NCBI GenBank assembly: GCA_023055425.1
Contig: JALGPY010000003.1
Coordinates: 66,820,991 to 66,884,990, forward strand
DNA length: 64,000 nucleotides
Reading direction: 5' to 3'
DNA from: Linanthus parryae
Taxonomy: Eukaryota; Streptophyta; Magnoliopsida; Ericales; Polemoniaceae
The position numbers were made by a program, and so were the translations under genes. Below are positions 12,162 through 24,459 of this stretch, one piece after another (the stretch's first letter is position 1; each line of letters opens with the position of its first letter). The notes beneath the pieces are model-generated. The model was not told the DNA's origin and searched no databases. It saw nothing but the letters and a program-made list of their open reading frames with translations.

Positions 12162-13726
12162 TGTTGGAATTGTGACCTAGAGGCAATCAATTAATTGTTA
12201 CATTTATGGATTTACTATTCATTATGTTTTCGATATAGAGATATGTTAACATGAATGAAGTCCTTAGAATATAAGTGTTATATTCTTAAATATCCCTAGT
12301 CAATTATAATGATTAATGGGACAATCATTTATAGACTAGTATGGGGTTGGATTGATATGGAGATATCATGATCCAACACATGGGTATGTATTAGGAGTAA
12401 TGGCATACTGGATTGACCCATCTCCGAGAAGGCTACATACACGTTATGTTAAGTCACAAGCGCTTCTCGCGGTGCAATGGTATTGTCATCCTTAGACTTG
12501 AAGTCACTAGATATTCTAGTTGTAGATTATGGTGATTTTGGTAGCGTTAAACGCTACACCGTAACTGGGTAGTTATAAAGGCGTGTACTGGATACAATAA
12601 GAAGCAAGCTTAGAGATCGTAGTGGACATAGATAGAATTTGTCCCTCCCACATAACGGGAGCAAATATCCTAGGCCACTCGAGGGATAGTGCTTATAAAA
12701 TGTCTGGCCAGACTCAAATAAATTAATATGGGATATTGATGTTATTTGCACGAATAAGGCTATTCCCAGGATCGAGAAACTTTGGATTGGATATACGAGT
12801 GTGACTTGTATGTCTCGTGTCCAATCCGGATATTGAGACAAAGGGATGAGACAATTACTTGCACAAGGTTTGTCATGATGACTATTCTATTTGTTGGCTA
12901 GAATGGATGTCTTGCTAGAGGCCGCTCCATATTAGTAAATTGTTACTACCAACTTAATAGAACCTATGGGGTCACACGCCATATAAGGGTGAACTAGACA
13001 TGGGAAATAATTAATTAATATGATTAATTAATTAGAAGGATCAAATCGCAACAACTTGCTAACTTAGTAGGACTAATATGCAAGTTGGACTAATCCATGT
13101 ATAGACATGATTAGGATTTGCCAAGGTGGCCTAATTCATGTAGAGACATGATTAGGATTAATTTGCAAATAAAACTAATCCATGTATTAACAGGATAAGG
13201 ACTATTTTGCAAAAGGGACTAATCCGAACTTGAGTAGGATTAGGAGAGGGGTTCTTTATGTAGTAGGACAAGGAGTTGTTGGACTATATAAAGAACACTC
13301 CTAGCTTATTTTTCTCTCTACACACACCACACATATATTTGATAGAAGAAAGGAGAGAACAAATCAAGGAGAGAGCAAGTCCCAAAAGGGTCCGAACCCC
13401 CCTTGGGATTGCCGCCCCCCTACCCGTCGGCCTAAAGGGTGTCGCCCCACCTTTGGCACTCCATTGTTGGCGGTTCCTTCTTCCTCCTCCATTCTTCCTA
13501 GCTAGCACATGGATTTGGAGGATCTAGATCTCACCTCTAGGCGTGGATCAACCGTAGAGACGTGACACTATTCGCGTTTGAAGTCATCAAAGGAGAACCC
13601 TAAGGTGTGTTTATGATTTCTAACCCTTACCATCGTTATGTCTCTTGACTTGTGATCCTTGGAGGTTTTTGCATGGTTTATGATTGTTTGTGTTTCCGTT
13701 GCGCATCCATGAATCAAAAGCCTACA
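12162..13726 (+). repeat. Element C 5' LTR
   Basis: Starts TGTTGG and ends CTACA just before the primer-binding site. A TATATAAA box at 13285-13292 is followed by the transcribed CTCTCTACACACACCACA part, so transcription should start near 13310. It is about 98% identical to the 3' LTR at 18827-20390. Confidence 0.93.
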
Positions 13727-13727
13727 G

Positions 13728-13745
13728 TGGTATCAGAGCCACAGG
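13728..13745 (+). other. Element C primer-binding site (tRNA-iMet)
   Basis: TGGTATCAGAGCCACAGG lies one base after the LTR. It is complementary to the 3' end of initiator methionine tRNA, the usual primer of plant copia elements. Confidence 0.92.
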
Positions 13746-15580
13746 TCGTAGAGCATAAACGTGGTTTATGTGTTACGTTTTGTTGTTTTACACCTTAATT
13801 TGATTGTTTATCGCGTAAAACAAGACAAATCAAGCATGGGATGCAATTTGTCAATAAACTTTCATAACAAGATCTAATTTTTGCATTGGATGCATGATTA
13901 GTGAGTTTGAGAAATTTTAGGATCTTAGATCTAGGGTTTGGACATCCTTGGGGAAGAAGGAGTTCTTCCAAAACAAGGAAACAACCAAACTTGGGCACCA
14001 AGCAAGGGAGTTGTTTTGGAAGCAACCCCTCAAGGAGGATCGGCCCCCCTAGGGGACCGCCCCTCTTGCTTGCCGCCCAAGTCTTGGCCGCCCTAAGGGT
14101 CGGGGCAGCCCTAGCCCGCGGCCTAGCCGCGTGGGCTAGGGGCCGGGCCGGCCCTAGGGCCTTGCGGTTCACTTTTTGGGCCCGGGCAATTGGATTGTTG
14201 GGTCCATGGACCGTTTTAACCCTAGAATATCCTAAAATCAATTAAAATTGACCAAGCGCGTTAAAATTGGATTTTAACTGTTTATGTGCAAGTCGCATGG
14301 TGATTGGATATGGCCTTCGGATGTGGTTTGATGTGGATGTTTAATTTTGTGTTTTGGTTTACGGCCTGCGAGCTGATCAATTAATTGTAATAATTAATTA
14401 GGGTTCTATGGCCTGCGTGCCATTTTTTCTCAACTTGTGAGATTTATTTTATTTAGTATAGAAGTTAGCTAGTGCTAGATAAAGTAGATTGTTAGCCAAG
14501 ATTGAAGAAAAGAAGCCCAAAGCCAAAAGGAGCCACAAAAGATGAAGCATGGAGCATGGAGCATTCCACAAGACTATGAAGGATGGACCAAAATATCAAG
14601 ACGCATGGAGATGTGTTTGCTTTTAGGGTTCATAGATAATTCCATTGGCTTGGAATTATCTTAGTCTAGAAAAGGCCATATCCACATCACGTTTAATTCT
14701 GTTTTGTGGTTGTTTATTTTATTGTCTTATTATTGTGTGGTTGGTGTATGGATGATGCATGCAATTAGGATAATAAGATTATTAGACAACCCGGATCTAT
14801 TATTTGGAGTTCTGCCCAAACTCCAATAGATAGATTAGTTGATATTGATCAACAAAGCCAATTAAAAAAAAATTGAATTTAAAATCCCTCAAAATTCAAA
14901 TATTGTGTTCTTGTCTTCTCGTTATTTAAACACTCATTATCATCATTATTTACCAAGCTCGTGCGTGCCAAAGCATGGCGACTTGGTTCATCATGATGGA
15001 ATGCGATGGCACGTAACAATGTGCAATTGTTTAGATAAAGAGGTTGAACACAACTAGGCTATTAATTTGATTAAGAAATCTAGAGGCAATCAATTGGGAT
15101 TATCCATACGGATGGATAAATAAGGAGTTATTTGCCCAATTGAACCGAGAGTTGCATATGGGATGCAATTGGAATTGTTCCTACCTAAAGTAGTCAAGTT
15201 ATGGGTGACTTGCCAAAGCAAGCTCATAAGGAGATGAAAGATGGATCTTGGCCCACTAGAAAATATAAGGATATTTTCCGCATTAATATCTTGAGGGTTC
15301 TTAATCCGTAGTAAAATAGTGGGAGCTATATTTAACAAATTAAATCCTTGTTGAATATAGTTAAAACGTCACAAACTTTGCATAATCCTTTTGGTGTTAA
15401 ATACCCGTGGCATTAAACAAACAAAACACGACTAGATGTCCATAAGATGGACGGGTTGTCTGGAATCTAGATTGGTATAAAACTGAGAATTGTTCTCAAA
15501 TAAAAGAGAAATTATTGTACATCGTAGAACATTAAGTTCTCTTCCTACCAACTACCAAAACACACTAAAACCTATGAAAG
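13746..15580 (+). other. Element C untranslated leader with GC-rich island
   Basis: This long leader aligns in reverse with 38480-40080 of element B. It holds a strongly GC-rich stretch at about 14030-14180 made of short GGC, GCC and CCCTAGGG-like blocks inside otherwise AT-rich DNA. Apparent ORFs across it on both strands are composition artefacts. A packaging signal would be expected here in this family, but none can be pointed to. Confidence 0.7.
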
Positions 15581-15599
15581 GAACACCAAAGAATGGTTC

Positions 15600-18500
15600 T
15601 TTGGTTATGACTTGTCCCATGTTAGCCGCAATGAACTCTGAGCTTTGGAAGCAAGAAGAGAAACATGGAGAAGTATGATATGATCATACATTAAAAGAAG
15701 CTCTTTCAAAAGAGCAAGCTAAACATGAAAGGTTTGAAGTGTTGCTCCACTTTGGGTTATGCAAATATACTAATTCAATATGATTGAAACATTAGAGAAT
15801 ATGCATTATCTATGAGATAGATAAAGAATAAACGGTTATTCACCCAAGTGGACCAAGAATTGCATTGGATGCAATTATTATTTTGTTTTAAAATTGATTT
15901 ACTCAATATGATTGAAAAAATCACTAAAACAAAACACTAATAATGGGCATAGGCTAAGCTGTTAATGGTTAACAGCATGGGTAAAGGCAAATGGTTTGCG
16001 CCGACCCCATGGGTATAAAGCAGGCATGTTGCTAAAACCATGTTGCCTTGGAGTCCCATAGGTGGTGTAGAGGAAGAGAGGCTACCCAAAGTACTTGGAA
16101 GTGAGTAATAAGGGAATTATGAATTCCAATATAGGCATTTTGTTATAGAAATCAATGTGTCTATCTCATCATCATAAGTATATGATACTAGATGAGGATC
16201 TCACATTTATAGAAATGTGGAGGATCTCAAGAGACGAAGACAATTGGATAAGGAAGAAATAATCCTACACGTGGGGCTATGAAGCAAAGGGTTGCTGAAT
16301 AAGCCGTAGGGAATTATTTCTACCTTTAAGAAATTGTTCATGAATTAGACAAAAACGATCATGTCCTAGCTATGAGTAGGATCATTATCATAGTTTCTTG
16401 TTTGGTCAAGAAAGCTCCTTATCATAATAAAGGACAAATGTTGTTCCATTTATTATGATATGCATTATTGTAATGCAATTTTGTCTAAGTGGATTCTATA
16501 TCCATGATCATGATAATTTCATCTATAACATTAATACCTAGAGGTTTGCATATAATGATATGAACTTCACTTTAGCATTATTGTTTAGGCCTCATAAATA
16601 AGAGGTACATATCTAGAACTCCATGATGATGGATTTCTAGAACTCATTTGATTATTGAATCATATGAGACATTTAAGACTTATTAGGAAAAGATATGATC
16701 TTTTAGGAATCATACATATTGATGTATGAAGGCCGCTAAGCACAAATACTAAAGATGGTTTCAGTACTTCATCATATTTACTGATGGGATCAGGGAAATA
16801 TGGATTTGTGTATCTTGGGATGAAACAAATCAGAATCCTTTGAATTGTTCAAAGTATTCAGGAAGGAAGTAGAGAACCAGCTTGGCAAAAGTATTAGGGC
16901 TCTACGATTGGATCATAGAGGAGAGTACTTGAGCCAAGAGTTTGACAAGAATCTATGGGAGTGTTGGACATGATCCAAAACTCGCTCCACCTAGCACGCC
17001 ACATGGGTTTGGCGTGTCTAAAAGGAGAGTTCGGACCTTGTAGGACATGGTTCGGTCCATGATGAGTCAAACAGAACTTCCAGTTTACTTTTGGGGCTAT
17101 GTTCTAATTACAGCAAATTTCTCCCTTAACCTTGTTCCATCAAAAACGGATTATGAATAACGCCATATGAGATATGGACTAGGAAAGTGTCTTAGTGTGT
17201 CATTCATAAAGATTTGGGGTTATGAAGTTTATATAAAAGAGTTTACAAATAAACTTGGACCCAAATCGGATAAATGTTTTGTGGGATATCCTGAAAAGGA
17301 TATTATTTCTACAACCCAATCGAGAACAAACTGTTTGTTGCTCGAACTACAGTTTTTCTATGTAGAGATTGTCTCTAAGAGAAACAGTGGGAGGACAGTA
17401 GAACTTGAAAAGTTCAAGAACCACAATAGAACATTGATCCGTTTGATGGAACATGAGCAGGATCACAAGGTGTTGTGGAGTAACCTACTCAGATAACACA
17501 AGAACCTCGTAGGTCAGGTAGGATATGTCAAGGGACTAGAGAAATAAGGATTTCTCATAACCCGTGATATATTGCTCATAAAGATGAGCCTACAACCTAT
17601 GAGATGGCCACGAGTGGCCATACTCTCGGAAATGGCTTGGAGCCATGAGATACGATATGGAATCCATGTATACCAACAAAGTATAGACTTTGGTGGAACC
17701 ACCTGAAGGGTAGGACCCATAGGGTGCAAGTGGGTTATGAGGAAACCAACATGGATGGTAATATTATTACCTTTAAGGGAAAATTGGTAGGAAAGAGATT
17801 TCATGCGAGCTCATAGTATAGACTATGACAAAATCTTTCCCCAATTGTGATGCTCAAATCCATTCGCATCTTGCTTGTAGCAATCTATTTATAGATTGGA
17901 TCAAGCTTCTAGGAGTTGGACTCTTCAAATGGATGATGTAATCAAAGGAGTTTGGTTCCATCAAAATTGAAGATGAGACTTGTGTCTACAAGAAGGTTAG
18001 TGGGAGCACAGTTATGTTTCTGGTCGTGTATGTGGAGACATACTTAATCATTGGGAATGTTGCCCCTACTTGGCTGTCTTACGTAGATTGACTAGGGAGT
18101 TGACTTTCTAATGGTAGACTTAAGCGAAGCAACTTGTGAAGATCTATTGAGGTAGATCAAGATGGTTGTATAGCTTAGGTCATAGTATACAAATTGAAAA
18201 AGGTGTTGAAATGGTTCAACATGAAAAGAATATTGATTCTTACCCATGTCACATGGAATTAGTCTTTGGAAGGCTAATTGTCTTACCAATTAGATTGGGA
18301 ATGGACCGTATGAATTAGATTCACGAGATACGCCATGAGATGTACTAGGCCAGACGTGTCATAAAGCATGACACAAAGATACAAGTCATATCCGGGTGAG
18401 AATCACTGGATAAAATATCAAGATTATCCTTTAGTACTTGAGAAGCACTAAGGATGAATTATTGATAAATAGATAATATGAAGAGTTTGCTGTAAGGGGG

Positions 18501-18760
18501 TTACAGTGATGCGAACTTCAAATCTGACAAAGAAGATTTCAGATTATAAGTCAAGTTTTGAGTTTTGCCTTAGTGGGAGCGACTGTGAGCTGGAAAGGTT
18601 CCAGGAAAGATTCAGTCACTGATTCTAACATAGAGGACTGAGTAAATTAATGCATAAGATGCATTTATTCAGAATATTCAATCTCAATCAAATTGTTGAT
18701 GGAGGAGATGTGAATATTTGCAAGGTGCCAGCATATGTCTCGCCCCTACGCAGTGTAAGC
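15600..18760 (+). pseudogene. Decayed Angela gag-pol of element C
   Basis: Pieces of the polyprotein appear in the correct order. Gag fragments are at 15600-15760 (CPMLAAMNSELWKQ and a KEQAKHERFEV segment matching EQARVERYEV of element B). Integrase zinc-finger and core traces lie at 16560-17100 (a degenerate ESYET segment, then VRSMMSQTELP and FWGYVL). The post-integrase linker is at 17167-17490 (LGPKSDK..FVGYPEKD), RT at 17520-18300 (VYVETYLIIGN where active elements have YVDDILLIGN) and RNase H at 18500-18620. The YVDD active site is lost, and stops occur every few dozen codons. No protease site is recognised. It cannot encode a working enzyme. Confidence 0.85.
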
Positions 18761-18815
18761 GTGGAGGGCCGCGCTAGATCAATAGGCATATGATGCAGGA
18801 GATTGACTCTAGTGC

Positions 18816-18826
18816 AAGTGGGAGAC
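18816..18826 (+). other. Element C polypurine tract
   Basis: AAGTGGGAGAC lies directly before the 3' LTR. The same tract precedes the 3' LTRs of elements B and E on the other strand. Confidence 0.9.
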
Positions 18827-20390
18827 TGTTGGAATTGTGCCCTAGAGGCAATCAATTAATTGTGACATTTATGGATTTACGATTCATTATGTTTTCGATA
18901 TAGAGATATGTTAACATGAGTGAAGTCCTTAGAATATAAGTGTTATATTCTTAAATATCCCTAGTCAATTATAATGATTAATGGGACAATCATTTATAGA
19001 CTAGTATGGGGTTGGATTAATATAGAGATATCATGATCCAACACATGGGTATGTATTAGGAGTAATGGCATACTAGATTGACCCATCTCCTAGAAGGCTA
19101 CATACACGTTATGTTGAGTCACAAGCGCTTCTCGCGGTACAATGGTATTGTCATCCTTAGACTTGAAGTCACTAGATATTCTAGTTGTGGATTATGGTGA
19201 TTTTGGTAGCGTTAAACGCTACACCGTAACTGGGTAGTTATAAAGGCGTGTACTGGATACAATAAGAAGCAAGCTTAGAGATCGTAGTGGACGTAGATAG
19301 AATTTGTCCCTCCCACATAACGGGAGCAAATATCCTAGGCCACTCGAGGGATAGTGCTTATAAAATGTCTGGCCAGACTCAAATAAATCAATATGGGATA
19401 TTGATGTTATTTGCACGAATAAGGCTATTCCCAGGATCGAGAAACTATGGATTGGATATACGAGTGTGAATTGTATGTCTCGTGTCCAATCCGGATATTG
19501 AGACAAAGGGATGAGATAATTACTTGCACAAGGTTTGTCATGATGACTATTCTATTTGTTGGCTAGAATGGATGTCTTGCTAGAGGCCGCTCCATATTAG
19601 TAAATTGTTACTACCAACTAAATAGAACCTATGGGGTCACACGCCATATAAGGGTGAACTAGACATGGGAAATAATTAATTAATATGATTAATTAATTAG
19701 AAGGATCAAATCGCAACAACTTGCTAACTTAGTAAGACTAATATGCAAGTTGGACTAATCCATGTATAGACATGATTAGGATTTGCCAAGCTGGCCTAGT
19801 TCATGTAGAGACATGATTAGGATTAATTTGCAAATAAAACTAATCCATGTATTAACATGATAAGGACTATTTTGCAAAAGGGACTAATCCGAACTTGAGT
19901 AGGATTAGGAGAGGGGTTCTTTATGTAGTAGGACAAGGAGTTTTTGGACTATATAAAGAACACTCCTAGCTTATTTTTCTCTCTACACACACCACACATA
20001 TATTTGATAGAAGAAAGGAGAGAACAAAGCAAGGAGAGAGCAAGTCCCAAAAGGGTCCGAACCCCCCTTGGGATTGCCGCCCTCTACCCGTCGGCCTAAA
20101 GGGTGTCGCCCCACTTTTGGCACTCCATTGTTGGCGATTCCTTCTTCCTCCTCCATTCTTCCTAGCTAGCACATGGATTTGGAGGATCTAGATCTCACCT
20201 CTAGGCGTGGATCAACCGTAGAGACGTGACACTATTCGCGTTTGAAGTCATCAAAGGAGAACCCTAAGGTGTGTTTATGATTTCTAACCCTTACCATCGT
20301 TATGTCTCTTGACTTGTGATCCTTGGAGGGTTTTGCATGGTTTATAATTGTTTGTGTTTCCGTTGCGCATCCATGAATCAAAACCCTACA
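18827..20390 (+). repeat. Element C 3' LTR
   Basis: Starts TGTTGGAATTGTGCCC and ends CCCTACA, followed by target duplication gccac. Differences from the 5' LTR are scattered single bases plus one short indel in a C run near 13425/20085. The TATA box is at about 19950. Confidence 0.93.
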
Positions 20391-20395
20391 GCCAC

Positions 20396-20822
20396 ATCAG
20401 CCTAGTGCCACGTCTGAAGCCGCCGCGGCCCTTTGGCACGTGTGGCGACGTCGTAGGTGGCGCGTGTACCCCACGCGCCGCCTTCTTGTGCTCTGTTTCC
20501 GATGATATTTACATTGTTATTATCGTCTTTTTTTCCTGATACCGATGATGTATTCAAAGTCTAATCTTAAGAACTTTGAAAAAAACACGTTCTTCTAATC
20601 AGATCAAAAAACTGTCCATATTAATACTGCTCTGAATCTTTACACGGCCATATATTCTTTACGTTTGTCCAAAAAATACAAATCTAGAATCCTAGTGAAA
20701 GTATCTACCCAACCATTTAAGATTCACCTGGAGATTCTGAAATATTAAAAAGTCTAATTTTACGGTCAGATTCGGGTTCGCATAACGAGGCACGAAGAAC
20801 AAGCCTAGGGCTCTAATATTAA
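20396..20822 (-). mobile_element. Copia element A(-): proximal leader and decayed primer-binding site
   Basis: This continues the A(-) leader after element C. On the minus strand a decayed iMet primer site (TTAATATTAGAGCCCTAGG against TTGGTATCAGAGCCATAG in A(+)) lies at about 20803-20821, next to the LTR boundary. The following text matches 30530-30780 of the plus copy in short blocks. There is no gene. Confidence 0.6.
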
Positions 20823-21310
20823 TGAAGGGAGAACTGGTCTAAACACACATAGATCATAACGCGTAATTAAAGCGGAAGATTCATGTGTTTAGCTCTTCAC
20901 CTAAGCTCCTACGCAGCGAATGATGAAGATCGTTGTTGTTGCTTGATCTCACGTGCCTTCGTCTTGCTCCCAACAGTCCGGCGCGAATCACTAGGACAAA
21001 CACTCTTGTTCACACCACGTTCCATCAATGGATACAAGTTAGAGAGAGGCTAGGGTTCTAAAACTGTTTTTGATCAGCTCATGATCTCTACAAAATTGTT
21101 TATTATTTAGTAGGAGGTTGTCTCATTATATAGACAAAACTTCCAGCTAGTTTGCAACATACCCCCTTAGAGTTCGTAACATTACATGTGCACCCCACTG
21201 GCCGCTACACATATTTGACTAATAAAAACTAACTTGAAGCTGTAAGGCTACACCTTCTTCCAGAATTAACAAAACCAAGACTCAAAAATGTATATCCCCT
21301 TATAATTTAG
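20823..21310 (-). repeat. Copia element A(-) 5' LTR, outer boundary uncertain
   Basis: Read on the minus strand this aligns with the A(+) LTR at 25690-25847 plus 30236-30513. Shared blocks include AACTCTAAG, a TGCAA run, GTTTTGTCTATA with a TATA box, and a tail with CGGAAGAT-like text. The inner end is set by the primer site at 20821. The outer end is my estimate from where similarity fades; no target duplication was found. Confidence 0.5.
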
Positions 21311-22550
21311 CCTTATTGTCAAGGCTAAATCAAGTTAAACCTCCATTGTATTGCATGTCCATGAACTGCATGCAAATTATATAATACGTGTATCACTTCT
21401 TGAACTACATTGAACAATGTACATGAAGTTATGAGGAACCACATGAGCGTTACATGGAATTATACTCTATTGTTTATGCCAAAATTAAAGAAATTATAAG
21501 TAAGAATGTTGATGAAAAAGAATGAGGGGACCAAAGTCGCCATGCGTGTGTCCACCAAAAAGGCTCAACTCTTCTCCTCGATCTAAAGGGCTCTCTTTCC
21601 ACAAACCCTTACATGCCTCAAGAGTTGAAAAGAAGAAAAACAGTTAGTAGTACCACAGACAAATAGACTGGCCTGGGCTTCATTCATGTGGGGTAAAAGA
21701 GGGTCATATGTAGCTAAAGCAAATGTTTCATGGCAGTACCTGTAAAAAATTACTATATTTATATGCTGTTGGTGTTCTTTTCGTGTGTAAGCTTAGTGAA
21801 CTCCATTCAGTCACATGTTGCAAAACTTAGGTCTGAAAATAACCTAGCTTGTCTTGTTTGTCTTGAATTTTGGAATTCTCTAAGTGAAACATGAAGAAAC
21901 AAATTAAATAACATGATACAAATTCATCATTTTTTCAAAGTACATAAAATCTACATAAATTAAATTCTCGAGATCTCAATGAGTTTCCTCCGCGGGGTAG
22001 ACGCTAGAGTACACAATTAGTTCATATTTCCTCCTTTCAGTCATTCAATTTTTTGAATCTCAGAAATAGATTGTTCGTCAACTAACGCAAGCTAAAGAAT
22101 TTATATGAATTGCTTTATACACTGAGTAAAGTAGATTAAGATTGAACAATCAATATTTAGACTTCCATAAAGTCATTTGACCTCCAACCTCCGCAGCTAG
22201 GTTCAGAGAGGTAACTATATTTGATATTTGGTAACTATATTTGATATTTTTAAGAAAAAAATTCCATCTCCATGATCTTGGGTACTCAAAGAGACTCGTA
22301 ATGAACCAATCAAACAGGTTTGATTAGCCTTGGTTCCGTGGGGCTCTTGTACCTCGTTAAAACTAGTGAAGGTCCGGTACGAGTTACCTTGGATATATCC
22401 GATCTTCTACTGTTTGAAGAGTATCTATCCGGACTTCCTCCGTAAATTGTTTGAGTTTCGTAAATGCTAAGGGCAATGAGGACAAAATATAGCAAAATTG
22501 CACCAGGCATCCTTGTAATGCAAATAGGCATCCACGCATGTTTCTTTTGT
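21311..22550. other. Spacer between the two A copies, no gene seen
   Basis: AT-rich sequence with only short, unrecognised ORFs on either strand (at most 78 codons). It matches no other part of the window and shows no LTR, TIR or tRNA-like structure that I can support. It may be original host intergenic DNA. Confidence 0.5.
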
Positions 22551-22566
22551 CACACACACACACACA
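22551..22566. repeat. (CA)n microsatellite
   Basis: Eight CA units. A further AT microsatellite lies at 22704-22718. Both sit in the host-like spacer. Confidence 0.9.
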
Positions 22567-23311
22567 TATTTTCGCCATATACGTACATAGAGTACAAATC
22601 AAACTAGTAAACGGCACCACAATCTAACAACGATCAATGTTCTAGGGTTTGAACCCCTGCCGGTGAATTTGAACATCAAAGTGTTTCTGGATTAAAGAAG
22701 CGAATATATATATATATAAGTATTACTTTCTCTCTTTCTCCTTAACTCTGGGCTTCTCATTTTGTTCTAAGTAATTAATGACAGTATTATCCAGTAACGC
22801 GTCTTGTATAGATTTATGTGTGTTGGATGAGCAACCTGATGCTATGATGGGTATTGGGATGTTAATGTAGCTTTCTTGTGTTGTTTTCCGAAGTAGCAAA
22901 AAAAATGTGTCTCTCTCTTTAGCACATAATGCACAGCCCTAAAAATGAGAAGTTAAAATTTTTTGGTCATGTGGTCTTTCAGAGAGAATATATACTGTAA
23001 GCAGTAGTACTAGGGTTCAACAACAATTATGGTGCTAAGAAAGTGAGGAAGAAAAGGGAGGATATAGTATAGGGGCTTTGATTAACTTTTAACATTTCTG
23101 TTTTACTTTTGGTAGCCAAGCTTTCTAATTAACCGTGAAATTACCCTGACCCCAGCTGCTTCCAAAGCTCCTCTTTTCTTTTTCTCTCTCTTTGTAAGTG
23201 GTCAGTGTTTGTCTCTCTAAAAAACCAACCATGCAAAATTCTGCGCACGGTTAAAGTGCTCTTTAAATCCCCTTTAGGACCAACCACCCAACAACTAGCG
23301 TCGAGAACTAG

Positions 23312-23342
23312 ACCCACCACCACCACCACCACCATCACCACC
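23312..23342. repeat. (CCA)n microsatellite
   Basis: A run of CCA trinucleotides with one CAT interruption. It produces a Pro/Thr-rich frame on one strand and a Val/Gly frame on the other, so nearby ORFs are not evidence of a gene. Confidence 0.85.
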
Positions 23343-23493
23343 AGAAATCCATCTACTCTAGTACTATTCTTCAACCTAACCCTATATAGCTCCGCTCTTG
23401 TACCATGACACACCTTTGTCAGAAACATTGTTGGGTAATTTCTACTACTTCTTGTTAGATCATTTTCAATATCACATTGTCAAATTTAACATG

Positions 23494-23529
<36 letters not shown>
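23494..23529. repeat. Run of 36 A
   Basis: An uninterrupted A tract following CATG. It could be a microsatellite or the tail of a retroposed transcript. No SINE-like A/B boxes or LINE ORF precede it and no flanking duplication is obvious. Confidence 0.9.
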
Positions 23530-23531
<2 letters not shown>

Positions 23532-23642
23532 ACGAACCGAGTTTCATGTTCTTAAGTATTGGTTCTCGTCTTCTCTTACCTTGGTTTAAGATTAACCGTA
23601 ACATAATATGCAACCAAGACGAGGATGAGGATAAGGGTAGTA

Positions 23643-24457
23643 CTTCATCCGTCCTAAAATTATCAATCTGTAAAACTCCAACTTTTGAAGCCCCCAAATT
23701 CACTAATTACACACATATTTGAATTTTGTAATAATATTAACTTCATTGTACCTTATTTATTTATGTTTAAGACACCTTTTTATTCATTTCCAACATAATT
23801 TTAACTGCACTTAATTAAAATTTTGCCCCGACTCAATAGGTACGGGTTGGAGAACGTTCAACCCAAACCCAATCAATTGTCCTTGATAACCAAATCAAAC
23901 TTAACATATTGACTCGGCCCGATTCGGACCGGGTTGAACGGGTTGTTAAATCTAAATAAGTTATTTGGAAAATGTATAAATTTAAATAAAAAAATAAAGA
24001 TGCATAAGCTTCGTGTTTGGAATCAAAAATTTTAACATAGTTTGTTCGAGAAGATGAGTTATTTGAGAAAAATTAACTAAAACTATTATTCGGGCATATA
24101 AATTTAGTTATCGGACAATGTTATCTAACTACAATATGTAACTTTTTCATGTAAAAATTTAATCGGACCGGACCGGTCCTAAACGGTTTCGCTAAATCTA
24201 AAACCATGATCAATCAAAATTAGTTCGGGTTTGCGATTTTATAATCGTTCCCAATTAAGTTGCATGAACGGGTGTTAAATTCGGGCCGGTTTGATGCGAG
24301 CTGGTTTGGGGCGGCCGATTGGGTGAGTTTTGCTCACCCCTACTAGACAATATCGTCAATATATACAATATCATCAGAACTTTGAAGGAGAAAGTGAACA
24401 ATTATTTTAAGAGATTTAAACATAGAAAAGTTGGCACTTATTTTGGGACGGATGGAG
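23643..24457. mobile_element. Stowaway-like (Tc1/mariner) MITE, about 815 bp
   Basis: The left end reads CTTCATCCGTCCTAAAAT and the right end, reverse-complemented, CTCCATCCGTCCCAAAATAA, the CTCCNTCCGTCC terminal repeat of plant Stowaway elements. Both ends are flanked by TA (23641-23642 and 24458-24459). The element is longer than a typical Stowaway, so it may hold an insertion, such as the GGTTGAACGG-type text near 23830-23950, or be a related mariner derivative. It has no transposase ORF. Confidence 0.65.
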
Positions 24458-24459
24458 TA

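Larger units (their letters stand above)
12162..20390 (+). mobile_element. Angela-lineage copia element C, defective
   Basis: This is a complete 8.2-kb LTR element: 5-bp target duplications gccac (12157-12161 and 20391-20395), LTRs of 1565 and 1564 bp starting TGTTGGAATTGTG and ending CCTACA, an initiator-Met primer-binding site and a polypurine tract. The TGTTGGAATT..CCTAGAGGCAAT opening is characteristic of the Angela/BARE group. By eye the LTRs differ at about 30 positions (about 2%). The internal gag-pol is recognisable along its whole length but full of stops and frameshifts, far more decayed than the LTRs. It is inserted in the leader of A(-). Confidence 0.92.

Noticed and set aside
13795..14245. 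Long overlapping ORFs on both strands (148 and 114 codons) in the element C leader
   Set aside because: They cross the GC-rich island, are Ala/Arg/Pro/Gly biased and mirror each other; the same region in element B is an untranslated leader. They are composition artefacts.
22640..22665. GGGTTTGAACCCCTGCC, similar to a tRNA T-arm or SINE B box
   Set aside because: No A box at the right distance on either strand, no cloverleaf, no A-rich tail nearby. Likely chance.
23380..23410. TATATA followed by CCATGACAC as a possible host promoter and start
   Set aside because: The frame closes at once and runs into the A36 tract. No downstream coding region supports it.
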